Origin: Alentia gelatinosa
Taxonomy: Eukaryota > Annelida > Polychaeta > Phyllodocida > Polynoidae
Assembly: GCA_950022655.1 (NCBI GenBank)
Contig: OX465589.1
Location: forward strand, 23,737,626 to 23,801,625
Direction of reading: 5' to 3'
DNA length: 64,000 nucleotides
Position 1 is the first letter of the stretch; each line of letters begins with the position of its first letter. The translations under genes were made by a program, and so were the position numbers. A model generated the notes under the pieces. It was not told the DNA's origin. It worked only from the letters and a program-made list of their open reading frames with translations, and made no database searches. Positions 55,446-64,000 of this stretch are shown here, in pieces.

Positions 55446-57347
55446 ATGCACGGATCTGGAATAAGAACCAGATCTAAGGCTGAACAGGAGAGTGAAGATG
55501 GGGAGGTAACTTCTCAACAAACTCTTCCAGCCCGGAATGACGACAAGTCTCCAAAACCAGAGGGAGGGGGTGAAACCCAGAAGTCTGGCAAGGAGAAATC
55601 TCGGAAGAGAACCGCCGCTCAGAATCTGAGTTCGACGGTCCTGAAGAGTTTCAGTCCGGCGGCCGACAGCCGACATGGCCCCGCAAGGGATCTGGAGGGA
55701 CTCAGTAAAATTGGGTCTCAGACAGATAGTCCCGGAGAGTCTAGTACTCCCCGGAATAGGTCGGAAAATACCTTAAGGGTATCTTCCGAGGAAGTTCCTG
55801 TAGGTTTCCTTGGACCCGAACTCTTAGCCGAGTTTGATAGGGAAAGGGAAGCCAGAGACATGTGTCGGGAACTAGAAGCTCGAAACCGTGAGATCGCCGA
55901 GAAGGTAGCCCAAAGGCACCATAACTTGGAAAAACTCTCGGTTCGCGAGATTGAGACTCTAGAAAAAATCGAGCGTTTGGACCAACATGTACAATACATG
56001 AAGGACCAAGTTCGACTAGCAGAGACAGAATCATCCCAACAGATGCCTATGTCCCAAGCTGGCTGGAGTAATGTGAGAGATCATCTATATTCCCCACCAG
56101 GAAGAGTAGAGGATCCAGAGAAGACCCCTAACAGATTCATATCTGGAACAAAGGGTGTAAAGACTCCTTTGGTTAGCTTCTGGCTACCCTCTGAGTCAAG
56201 AATGGGTCCTCCGAGTTCCGAACGTACTAGTAAAGCTATAGCTGAACTAGGGTTCAACTCGTTCAACCAAGTCCGGGAACAGGATCGGATCTTTAACTTG
56301 TCAATGGCGAGAGCTGACAAGGTTCCGATGATGCGCCCAGAGAACGCAGCCAGAAAAAACGCTGTCATTCCAAAACCTTACGGGAAAGGAATGGAATGGG
56401 AACACTGGTTCGCGGGATTTTGTGAGGACATACAATGTAATGGCTGGAATAAAGTCGATGCATTGCCATACCTCAAAAGAGCGTTGCGAGATGGACCCGG
56501 GGAAGCTGCACTTCGCGCTTTTCGCCGTTCCGGTGGTACGGAATGGGATGAGTTAGTGGAGGTAGCCTCATACTACTGTGGTCAGTTGGTAACGCTGAAC
56601 CCCCGTTCCACTTTTTTAAAGAGGATCCAGGGAAAAGAGGAGACAACTCGCGCCTATGGGCTAGCTTTGCAACAAATGTTGTTAGAGGTTTACCCAGGGA
56701 CGGGATTAGATTCTCCTGCGCTGCATGAAGATCTACAAACTTAGTTTGTAAAAGGACTTCGAGATGATGACGTGAGAGCGGAAGTCATCTCTAAATGGGA
56801 GCCCGGTATGAACTTCATGCAGGTATTGCGAATAGTAGATGCCTATGAACAACGGTGTATACTATTCGGAAAATATGCTAATCCCGGGAAAACTTCTCGG
56901 GTTAACATAGTGGGTTCTACTTGGTCACAAGTAGAGGAAGATACCTACGAGTGTCAGGAAGCGGAAATAGAGGATATACTCTCTAATGTCCGCTCGATGG
57001 TACTCGGAAGAGGAGGCTTCAATAGACGGGGACGTGGAAGAGGTCGAACCCCTAGCTTTGGAAGGAACAGCGATGTACCTTCTGTGGCAGAGGCAAAACC
57101 AATAACCACTGATCCTGAAGGAAATTCCTCAGAGGTTATGAAGTTGTTGACCAAAATCAATGAAAGACTGAATCAGGTGGAGAAAAACCAGCTGGATGTC
57201 CGACGTTGTTGGCGGTGCAACAAAATGGGACATATCTCTCCAGATTGTCCAGAAACCCGGAACGTTACTATGGTGGAAACATCTCGTAGTCTGCCTGCGT
57301 TGATGGTTGCCTCTCAGGGTGAACCGGAAAACAAAGGAGGACTGTAG
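55446..57347 (+). CDS. gag: Gag structural protein, interrupted by one in-frame TAG
   Basis: Gag forms the particle shell and packages the RNA. ATG at 55446 is the first after the primer site, with a 35-nt leader. The order is: a basic, Ser/Lys-rich N-terminus; a coiled coil at about residues 125-198; a capsid-like region from about residue 315 (KGMEWEHWFAGF and later KRALRDGPGEAA). A TAG at 56742-56744 follows, after 432 codons. The same frame then continues open, beginning FVKGLRDD, through an RGRGRGR box to one CCHC zinc knuckle (C-x2-C-x4-H-x4-C, 57207-57248) and TAG at 57347. The lone stop looks like a point mutation that truncates Gag within its capsid region. Regulated readthrough is an alternative but would be unusual at this place. 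Pol follows in the -1 frame. Confidence 0.85.
57323..57347 (+). other. gag/pol frame overlap
   Basis: The pol frame is -1 relative to gag and is open from 57323, overlapping the gag end by 25 nt. A -1 frameshift is the simple way to make Gag-Pol. The only candidate slip site is GGAAAAC (57326-57332), which is not a consensus X XXY YYZ heptamer. Re-initiation at the ATG at 57404 is an alternative. Confidence 0.5.
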
Positions 57348-57403
57348 CGAGTGGCAACGCTGCGGTCCGGGAAGGAAAGTGCCAGGAAACACAAACCTGT
57401 GAG

Positions 57404-60400
57404 ATGTATAAGGAGGAAAATATTTCCAACTTACCAGAAAAGGGGAAGATACAAAATACGGTCGCAACGATTTGTAGTAAGTATCTTTCACCCGGGCATC
57501 CTTGTCTGCAATGGCTTTGTCAACGCGGATGGGATCTTGGAACCTTAGATGGAATCTCACGGTTTATAAGACAACCGTCCCCTTTGGGAGGACGTCGTTG
57601 GTATGTGCCGGCTAGAATTCAAGGAAGAAAAGTGGATCTATTGTTGGATACTGGTGCTAGTCGCTCTGTGTTAAACAACGGACTCTATCAGTCTCTTGGA
57701 TTTGCGCAGGAATGTCATGTTCCTGGAGCCTCGGCAAAAGCTGCTAATGGTACTCATATGAGGTGCTATGGTAGTGTGATTATTCCAGTCTCAATAGGTA
57801 ACACTGAATTCGTATGGGGTCCTATACTCAGTGATATCGAAGAAAGTGGAATATTAGGCGTAGATTTTCTCACCCTCTATGGAGGCTCTGTAGATCTACC
57901 CAATGGCACTCTCCGACTCAAATTTCCTGAGTTAATGGAGGTGGAATGTAGTTGTCGACGGATCTCTTCATTGATTTCTGTCCGACAAGATGTGGGCATC
58001 CCCCCCCAGCAGATGGTTAATGTCCTGATAGCTGGGGAAGGTGATTTACCACGTGGAGATGCACTTTTCGAGCCAGACCCAGAACTGTTTTCTAAAAAAG
58101 GAATACAGGCCTGGGATACCCTGATCGGAAGTGCCAGAGAAGGATCAATTCCTATAAGTAATCATACCTCCGGGTTGATTAAATTAAGGAAGGGTGATAC
58201 ATTGGGCTGGGTAACTCTAGCTCATGTGGATGGCCTAGTGGACTTCAGTCCACAGGGAATCACACCTATTCCCGTTTCCGAAATAACCGGGGAAGATGGA
58301 CAATCTAAACTGGAAAGGTCGGACTTAATAGGAAATGATTATGAAGAAGTGCGGATTAGTGCTATCGATACAGGAACGGGATCCCTTCCAGTTCCGAGTC
58401 CATTGCACGAAACTCTGGAAACTTTAGTTCAGACGACAGACGCACTAAACAGTGGGGAACGACATGAACTAAGGATTCTTTTGAAAAAGATGGAGTCAAT
58501 CTTTACTCGACCTGGAGATCCCTTGGGGAGAACGGATCGAGTAGAACACACGATTGACACTGAAGGTCATCAACCTTTCCGCCTTCCTTATCGACGGCTA
58601 CCTCCGGTAAAACGGGAAGCTTTAGAAGAGGAAGTAGGGAAAATGATGGACCAGAAAGTAATCATCCCCAGTGCAAGTCCTTGGGCTAGTCCAGTGGTAA
58701 TGGTTACTAAAAAGGATGGTACTTGCCGATTCTGTATTGATTACAGAAAATTGAATGGTATCACCCGGAAGAATGCCTACCCAATACCCCGGATCGATGA
58801 GAGTCTTGACTCTCTGGGAGGGAACCAGTGGTTTTGTACTCTGGATCTCCAGTCTGGATATTGGCAGGTAAAGATGAACAGTGGCGATCAGTCTAAAACG
58901 GCGTTCACCACTCATCAAGGGCTTTACGAGTTCACAGTAATGCCATTTGGCCTCTGTAACGCCCCTGCAACTTTCGAATCCATGATGGATCAGATGTTGC
59001 GGGGTCTACAGTGGAAAAAGTGTTTGGTTTATCTAGACGACATAATCATCTTCGGAAAGAATTATGTTGAATGTTTAGAAAACCTGAGAGAGGTATTTCA
59101 GCGTATTCAATCTTATGGGTTGAAACTCAAACCTCAAAAATGTAAGCTGTTTCGCAAATCTGTGGAATACTTAGGACGGATAGTTTCCGGAAATGGAATC
59201 CGGGCAGACCCTTCTAAGTTGGAGGTAGTGGCTAATTGGCCACGCCCCCAGAATATAAAAGACATAAGGTCTTTCCTAGGATTTTGTTCGTATTACCGCG
59301 ACTTTATCCCGGGTTTTTCTGAAATTGCACACCCTATGCAACAGTATGTAGTACTAGATAAGCCAGGGAAGCAAAAAGAGATCCAATGGACTCCGGAAGC
59401 TGAACACGCTTTTCTGGGACTAAAAAGAAAGTTTACGGAGACCCCCATATTGAAATACCCTCTAGCTCAGGGTCGGTTCATTCTCGACACTGACGCTAGT
59501 AATGAGAGTATTGGAGTGGCTTTGTCTCAGATACAAGATGGTATAGAAGTTCCAATAGGTTTTGCCAGCAACAGCTTAAGTAAAAGTCAGCGGAACTACT
59601 GTACTACTAAGAGGGAACTCTTAGCGGTTGTGGTGTATGTAAGAAAATATCGACACTTCTTAGCAGGTGGAGATTTCATCCTACGTACTGACCATTCTTC
59701 TCTCAAATGGCTCTTTAACTTTAAAGATGCCGAGGGAATGATTGGAAGATGGCTGGCAGCTCTCTCCCAATTCGGGTTGACTAACTGCCAGATTGAACAC
59801 CGGGCTGGAAAGTCACACATTAATGCGGATTGTCTCTCAAGGAGACCAGTGCGGAAATGTGGACGACCAGATTGCCGGGATTGTGGCGAGCATAGAGCAG
59901 TCATAGCTACTCTACGTTCCCAGAAAGTGAAGCCGCCATTAAACTATCAGTGGACACTAGAACAGATTAAGGAAAGTCAACAGGCTGACCCAGATTTGTT
60001 CCGGTTAACTAAACTGATAGCTAATGGACTCCATAGGCCTACAGGACCCGAGATCTCGCCTGAAAACCGAGAATTTCGGAATCTATGTGGTCAATGGAAA
60101 GAGCTAGAGGTCCGTGATGGAGTATTATATCGATGGAGAACCACATTGCAACCACTTAAACGTGCTCTACAACTAGTGGTCCCTCGAGAATTACGATCCG
60201 GACTAATGACCCTATGTCATGAACATAGGAGTGCAGCTCATCTAGGACGGAAAAGAACGGTAGCCAGAATAAGGCGTCGTTACTACTGGCCTGGAATGGG
60301 TGCAGATATTCGAAGATGGATATCTGGATGTTCCATATGTAGCAAAGTCAAACCCGGGGTAGGACTCGGAAAGATGCCGTTACAACAGGAACTGTTTGGT

Positions 60401-61675
60401 GTCAGGTTTGCCAGAATCGCTCTAGATATCATATCTGGTATCGACGAGTCAGAGGAAGGAAATACCTGTATGATGGTGGTGATGGATTATTACACAAAAT
60501 ATGTGCAGATCTATCCCATGAAAAATCACAAAGCTGCCACGTGTGCGGAAGCTTTAGTGAAAAACTGGATGTTGCCTTTTGGAACTCCGAGCGTACTACA
60601 TTCCGACCAAGGAAGGGAATTTGAATCCCAGATCTGGAAAGAAATGTGTAGGATACTCGAGATTAAAAAGACACATACGAATCCATATCGTCCCCAATCA
60701 GATGGTATGGTAGAGAGATTCAACCGGACATTGATCCAGTGTCTTCGGACCCTGGTAGATGAAAATCGGAAGAATTGGGATGAATTAGCACCATTTATAG
60801 CTCACGCATATAATGGGACCATTCATTCAAGCACGGGGTGTTCACCTAATTTACTCGTCTTTGGCGAGGAAATAGTAATGCCCGCGGACATAGTCTATGG
60901 GGTTCCTGGAATGTCTACGGATGATCCTTGTCCCATAGGATTTGTCGAAAAACTCAGAGAACGTTTTGTAGAAGGATATTACCTTGCGAGACGAAATCTG
61001 ACGAAAGCAGCAGAGTGGCAAAAGACTGGACATGACGTCAATCTTAAACCACGTAAGTTCCGAGTAGGAGACCGGGTTGTACGATACCACACTCCGTTGG
61101 TAAATGTAAAACTCGCTCCTAACTGGGACGGACCATTCAGAATTGTTCAATTATTGTCAGAAATGACAGTAGTGATAGAAGACGAATGGTCAAGAAGGCG
61201 TTATAAATCCCATGTAGCTCGTTTACGACTATGGGAAGGAAAGCGTGAATGTTCCGACTTTGAAGTTTCACACCCTGCTACAAAGCGAGATGTGTCACTG
61301 AACACGGGTCCTACTGGGAAACCAGGGAGGTCCCGGGTTCAAAGAGCCGGGAAGCCGGGCGTCAAACCCCCGTCAACACGGCGGAGGCAGACCCCGATAG
61401 GGAAGTCCCGGTCAAAGGTTACCGGGGTTCCGAGTGGGTGCTCGCCTACACGGCGAAAACCGGGACGTCCGCGGAAGGTGATTCCTACTTACGCTAACCT
61501 AAAAAGGGAAGTGTGGGTAGAAGAAAAACCTGACACGGAAAAGTCTAAATTTGCTACAGATCGAGCCGTGTATAATAAACATGGTTCGAGATGTAGAATG
61601 GAGTCTAAAATAGACTCAAAACCCCGCCGCAACTCTCGATTAAAATCGAAGGCTGTGGTTAACTACAAAGAGTAG
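57404..61675 (+). CDS. pol: Pol polyprotein: protease, reverse transcriptase, RNase H, integrase
   Basis: 1,423 codons from ATG 57404 to TAG, with no stop or frameshift. Protease: LLDTGAS, active-site D82. Reverse transcriptase: first catalytic Asp in TLDLQSGYWQ (D481), fingers FCIDYRKLNG, and YLDD at 543-546. RNase H starts at DTDAS (D695/D697). Integrase: zinc-binding H939...H and C976-x2-C979 (CSIC), then catalytic D1008, D1068 (HSDQGREF) and E1104, an exact D,D-35-E spacing. A GPY/F-like module (WDGPFRIV, G1243) follows. About 150 basic, Pro/Arg-rich residues form the C-terminal tail, containing RRKPGRPRK, an AT-hook-like segment that could help target chromatin. There is no canonical chromodomain. 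All catalytic residues are present, so pol looks functional. Translation would come from a -1 shift out of gag or from its own ATG. Confidence 0.95.
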   Translation: MYKEENISNLPEKGKIQNTVATICSKYLSPGHPCLQWLCQRGWDLGTLDGISRFIRQPSPLGGRRWYVPARIQGRKVDLLLDTGASRSVLNNGLYQSLGFAQECHVPGASAKAANGTHMRCYGSVIIPVSIGNTEFVWGPILSDIEESGILGVDFLTLYGGSVDLPNGTLRLKFPELMEVECSCRRISSLISVRQDVGIPPQQMVNVLIAGEGDLPRGDALFEPDPELFSKKGIQAWDTLIGSAREGSIPISNHTSGLIKLRKGDTLGWVTLAHVDGLVDFSPQGITPIPVSEITGEDGQSKLERSDLIGNDYEEVRISAIDTGTGSLPVPSPLHETLETLVQTTDALNSGERHELRILLKKMESIFTRPGDPLGRTDRVEHTIDTEGHQPFRLPYRRLPPVKREALEEEVGKMMDQKVIIPSASPWASPVVMVTKKDGTCRFCIDYRKLNGITRKNAYPIPRIDESLDSLGGNQWFCTLDLQSGYWQVKMNSGDQSKTAFTTHQGLYEFTVMPFGLCNAPATFESMMDQMLRGLQWKKCLVYLDDIIIFGKNYVECLENLREVFQRIQSYGLKLKPQKCKLFRKSVEYLGRIVSGNGIRADPSKLEVVANWPRPQNIKDIRSFLGFCSYYRDFIPGFSEIAHPMQQYVVLDKPGKQKEIQWTPEAEHAFLGLKRKFTETPILKYPLAQGRFILDTDASNESIGVALSQIQDGIEVPIGFASNSLSKSQRNYCTTKRELLAVVVYVRKYRHFLAGGDFILRTDHSSLKWLFNFKDAEGMIGRWLAALSQFGLTNCQIEHRAGKSHINADCLSRRPVRKCGRPDCRDCGEHRAVIATLRSQKVKPPLNYQWTLEQIKESQQADPDLFRLTKLIANGLHRPTGPEISPENREFRNLCGQWKELEVRDGVLYRWRTTLQPLKRALQLVVPRELRSGLMTLCHEHRSAAHLGRKRTVARIRRRYYWPGMGADIRRWISGCSICSKVKPGVGLGKMPLQQELFGVRFARIALDIISGIDESEEGNTCMMVVMDYYTKYVQIYPMKNHKAATCAEALVKNWMLPFGTPSVLHSDQGREFESQIWKEMCRILEIKKTHTNPYRPQSDGMVERFNRTLIQCLRTLVDENRKNWDELAPFIAHAYNGTIHSSTGCSPNLLVFGEEIVMPADIVYGVPGMSTDDPCPIGFVEKLRERFVEGYYLARRNLTKAAEWQKTGHDVNLKPRKFRVGDRVVRYHTPLVNVKLAPNWDGPFRIVQLLSEMTVVIEDEWSRRRYKSHVARLRLWEGKRECSDFEVSHPATKRDVSLNTGPTGKPGRSRVQRAGKPGVKPPSTRRRQTPIGKSRSKVTGVPSGCSPTRRKPGRPRKVIPTYANLKREVWVEEKPDTEKSKFATDRAVYNKHGSRCRMESKIDSKPRRNSRLKSKAVVNYKE

Positions 61676-62160
61676 TGGTGCCGGGGTTGTCGAAAACACA
61701 ACGAGAAGCAATGGTACGAAATGTAGATCGTTGGTAGTCAGTGACATGTCGATTATACATGAATGTTGATCAAATAGTTACCTTAAAATCAGTCGTTATG
61801 TGCCGCAGCCCAGACGTTGCTCTAAGGGACCCCGTCGAGGACCCTCTAGAGGCTGCAGAATTGCCAAACGCTCTGAAAGGTCTGATCCATTTACATGGAA
61901 ATTAGACAAGCCTCCCATACTATCAGCGAGATACACGACGGCGATAAGAATTCCCACACTACAGGGAACTCAGGGTGGAGCTCGAAAAGGGGTTTCCCCG
62001 GGTTCCGGAACCTGTGCTGGGTGATTGAAGGCGTGAACGAATCAAGTCGAGCATAACGCTGACCTTTGGTTTCTTCACGCATGCGGTGTTGAGACGCTCA
62101 AGATGAGCCAGTCTCGACACGGTTGATTGGTTCGCGACAGTGAATCTAGGTCACTTAGGA
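61676..62160 (+). other. Spacer between pol and the downstream frame
   Basis: 485 bp without a gene. A 74-codon frame at 61800-62024 begins with GTG and is basic and repetitive; I do not call it. No polypurine tract plus TGTAGTGG is found, so the element does not end here. Confidence 0.5.
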
Positions 62161-62186
62161 GTATATAAGACCCTGTTTTTTCAGTA
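62161..62186 (+). promoter_or_regulatory. Candidate internal promoter (TATA plus initiator)
   Basis: GTATATAAG at about 62160-62168 and TTTTCAGTAG about 18-25 bp downstream (initiator-like TCAGT), followed by a 60-nt leader to ATG 62244. This is a typical RNA polymerase II core layout for a separate transcript of the next frame. The TATA-to-initiator distance is slightly short. Confidence 0.4.
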
Positions 62187-62243
62187 GTCTTCACTCTGTG
62201 ATCGGAGTGGTGCCTAGCACCACAGGAGTCGGGCGGTAGCAGC

Positions 62244-63815
62244 ATGGCTGACCGTGCCCCGTCTACGGAGGGTGAGCGCGAGCTCCCCTCACCCCTGCCC
62301 GGATCCTCAGCTTCGGCTGAGCGGGGGGCAGATCTGGACGATGATGCTTTGCTCATCGGGTCAGATGATGGTGATTTTGACCTGGAAGGGTACGAGTCTG
62401 CGGACTCTGTTCTTCTTGGGGAAACCCGAGATGAACGACCCGGAAAGGGAAAAAGTCACACCGGGAAGAAGTCTGAGACGGCCCCGGCCGCTAAGGGCTC
62501 TTCTGGTGCCCGTCCGAAGACGAGCTCAGTGAAAACTGAGGCCTCCGACTCGGATGTGTTTATGGCCGAAGGTTCCGAATCGGAGCGTGATACACCGAGG
62601 CGAGGCCGAGCCCGCCCGCGTCGTCACTCTCCGAGGAAGTCCTCCGAAGAGATGGGTTCCAGGCATGAGGTTTCAACCCAGAGCCTGGAACAAATGTTAG
62701 CTGGGATCCCAGATCCCAAAACGCGTGCCATAGTACAATCAAGGTACCAAAATTGGACTCCACCCAGAGTGGAGCTGGCGGAAGCCGGGACCTTTTTGGC
62801 CCCGGGTCCGGTAGCAAAACCCGGAAAGTCTGAGGCTGGGACAGAGACGGCTATGGAGACTGATTCGTCAGTTGGGGACGACTCTGTAAAAGGGTCGTCC
62901 AGCAAAGGTGAGAAACCGGTGTCAACACCGGCTAAACCCGCGCCGGGGAAGTCTGTCAGTAAGACTGAGGTGTCAAAACCTCGGGAAGCTGACAAGACTG
63001 AGCCGCAGCTTTCGAAACAGAACCGGAAGCGACTCCGTCGTGCAGCCCGGAAACGGGTTGAGGCGGAGCTAGAAAGGACAGGAGGTCAGCCGAAATCACG
63101 TGACTCGGAGAAAGGGAAACCTCAAACCGGGAAGCGTGAGGAGTCGAAGGGGGCTGAGTCAAAAGGCTCGGACAAACCCGCGGCACAGGCTGGACCTAGT
63201 GTGGCTGACGCTATACCGAGTACCTCAACAGGTGCCACGGGTGGCGGAGAGGTCAAGTGTTGGGGAACGGAGATGGACAAGGCTAAACCCCTGGTCCCAT
63301 CCAACCCCGACAATGATGACGGTGATTTCCAACCTGGCGTAAAGCGGGCTGGGAAGAGAACGGTAGCTAGACAGATACCCGCCTCTTTGCTGGGCAAGAC
63401 TTACACTTGCCTAGAAGATCTCCGTCATGGAAATCGACATTACATCCCCGATGGTGTCGGTTTAGATGGAACCTCAGATGATGAGGAGTGGCTAGTTGAC
63501 GAGGGTTCTCCCAACGCCTGGTACATAGACCGGGTGAAAGGAGTTTCCCGAGTTAGCCGGCTGAAGTACGAGGATCAGGTCAAAGACCGGATCGCGTACG
63601 CATGGCACAAGTTTGGGAACGGCAATCATTGTGTCTTCTTGAGTTGCCATGGGAGGGACAAGAAATTGTCACCGACCTACGCGACTGAAGGTCGTTACGC
63701 TAGGCACCTCGTAGAGGTACACTTAGCCGAACGACCATGGCTACAGTGCCTTGGCAAGAAGGGTGGTTCTACGGAAGACTACGGAAGGCAGAGTCAGCTA
63801 GGACGACAAGAATAG
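62244..63815 (+). CDS. 523-codon GC-rich ORF downstream of pol, with CCHH cluster
   Basis: ATG 62244 to TAG 63815, uninterrupted. It is acidic and Ser-rich at the N-terminus (ELPSPLPGSS, DLDDDALLIGSDDGDFDLEG). A long low-complexity Lys/Ser/Pro/Glu region contains KQNRKRLRRAARKR. The compact C-terminal domain runs from about residue 380 (KTYTCLEDLRHGNRHYIP) to the end. It carries C463-x4-C468-x19-H488-x4-H493 (CVFLSC...RHLVEVH), a zinc-finger-like arrangement. There is no signal peptide or hydrophobic segment, so it is not an envelope protein. GC content and codon choice differ from pol. It could be an accessory nucleic-acid-binding protein of the gypsy element, the Gag/ORF1 of a second element starting near 62.1 kb, or a captured host gene. 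I do not recognise the family. Confidence 0.7.
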   Translation: MADRAPSTEGERELPSPLPGSSASAERGADLDDDALLIGSDDGDFDLEGYESADSVLLGETRDERPGKGKSHTGKKSETAPAAKGSSGARPKTSSVKTEASDSDVFMAEGSESERDTPRRGRARPRRHSPRKSSEEMGSRHEVSTQSLEQMLAGIPDPKTRAIVQSRYQNWTPPRVELAEAGTFLAPGPVAKPGKSEAGTETAMETDSSVGDDSVKGSSSKGEKPVSTPAKPAPGKSVSKTEVSKPREADKTEPQLSKQNRKRLRRAARKRVEAELERTGGQPKSRDSEKGKPQTGKREESKGAESKGSDKPAAQAGPSVADAIPSTSTGATGGGEVKCWGTEMDKAKPLVPSNPDNDDGDFQPGVKRAGKRTVARQIPASLLGKTYTCLEDLRHGNRHYIPDGVGLDGTSDDEEWLVDEGSPNAWYIDRVKGVSRVSRLKYEDQVKDRIAYAWHKFGNGNHCVFLSCHGRDKKLSPTYATEGRYARHLVEVHLAERPWLQCLGKKGGSTEDYGRQSQLGRQE

Positions 63816-64000
63816 AGAGGACCTGACGCCATGAAATATCACTTTCTGGCGGGGACACATATCCACTTCCCGGACTGGTTCCGGGGGGAAAGACCACAGA
63901 AGAGTACCTACCACACTTAGCCTGATTAGACTTGATAAGAGTCGAAACCATGAGAGAATACAGAGTGTAATCACACTCGCTACGGCGAATTTCTGACGCG
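63816..64000 (+). other. Sequence after the GC-rich ORF, truncated by window end
   Basis: 185 bp with no feature I can assign; GGGGGGAAAGA near 63885 is purine-rich but is not followed by the LTR start. Confidence 0.4.

Larger units (their letters stand above)
54861..64000 (+). mobile_element. Ty3/gypsy LTR retrotransposon (3' end outside window)
   Basis: The order is 5' LTR, primer binding site, gag, pol (protease, reverse transcriptase, RNase H, integrase). This is the Ty3/gypsy order, with integrase after RNase H. Pol is open throughout; gag has one in-frame stop. The 3' LTR (expected to begin TGTAGTGGGACG) is not found before the window ends, so the right boundary is unknown. The GC-rich frame after pol may or may not belong to the element. 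No envelope-like protein (signal peptide plus membrane segment) is seen. Confidence 0.9.

Noticed and set aside
61980..62010. GAAAAGGGG followed by TTTCC considered as polypurine tract and start of the 3' LTR
   Set aside because: The sequence after it does not begin TGTAGTGG and shows no similarity to the 5' LTR.
61800..62024. 74-codon frame between pol and the GC-rich ORF
   Set aside because: Starts with GTG, is low-complexity basic and has no homology I recognise.
62244..63815. Envelope gene for the gypsy element
   Set aside because: No signal peptide, no hydrophobic membrane segment and no cleavage-site-like organisation; the composition suits a nuclear or RNA-binding protein.
62075..63951. 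Minus-strand frames of 60-123 codons opposite the GC-rich ORF
   Set aside because: Antisense shadows caused by high GC content.

Overview
The window reads as nuclear DNA of a marine invertebrate animal. A bivalve-like mollusc is my best guess, and a weak one. The grounds are AT-rich sequence, no bacterial-style gene packing, spliced coding exons, tRNA-derived SINEs, microsatellites and very many short inverted-repeat transposons. I find no confident host protein gene, no rRNA or tRNA gene and no CRISPR array. The only sizeable coding sequences belong to mobile elements, apart from one unassigned reading frame at 53.9-54.4 kb on the minus strand.

Layout. From 1 to 38.3 kb the sequence is non-coding and densely peppered with non-autonomous elements: TIR/MITE copies near 1.3, 3.0, 7.9, 10.5, 13.3, 17.8, 23.4, 26.8, 32.0 and 34.4 kb, and SINEs near 30.7-31.2 kb. 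There is also a family of 'hairpin plus short inverted repeat' elements at ten loci (5.6, 9.1, 9.7, 11.9, 21.2, 27.7, 35.2, 36.3, 49.2 and 53.5 kb). The repeat-poor stretch at about 15.0-16.5 kb has clustered homeodomain-type sites and may be regulatory.

From 38,313 to 44,496 lies one complete DNA transposon with perfect 29-bp terminal inverted repeats. Fifteen copies of an 18-bp motif (GTCGTTTCGTAGAATGAC or a variant) sit in its two flanks and none in its middle. The middle carries a spliced minus-strand gene. Its last exon encodes a GKGPCDGVGGTVK block and a canonical C2H2 zinc finger. Its introns hold later insertions (a TTAA-flanked piggyBac-like MITE and a TA-flanked pogo/Tigger-like MITE), and one upstream exon is frameshifted. 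The motif resembles the TIR core, which suggests repeated binding sites for the element's own protein. This is the most distinctive system in the window.

From 54,861 to the end runs a Ty3/gypsy LTR retrotransposon. It has a 531-bp 5' LTR with TATA box and polyadenylation signal, a tRNA-His-like primer binding site, a gag frame broken by one TAG, and an intact 1,423-residue pol with protease, reverse transcriptase, RNase H, integrase and GPY/F-like region. The 3' LTR is not reached. Beyond pol lies a GC-rich 523-codon frame with its own TATA box and a C-x4-C-x19-H-x4-H cluster. It may be a third gene of the same element or the start of a second element.
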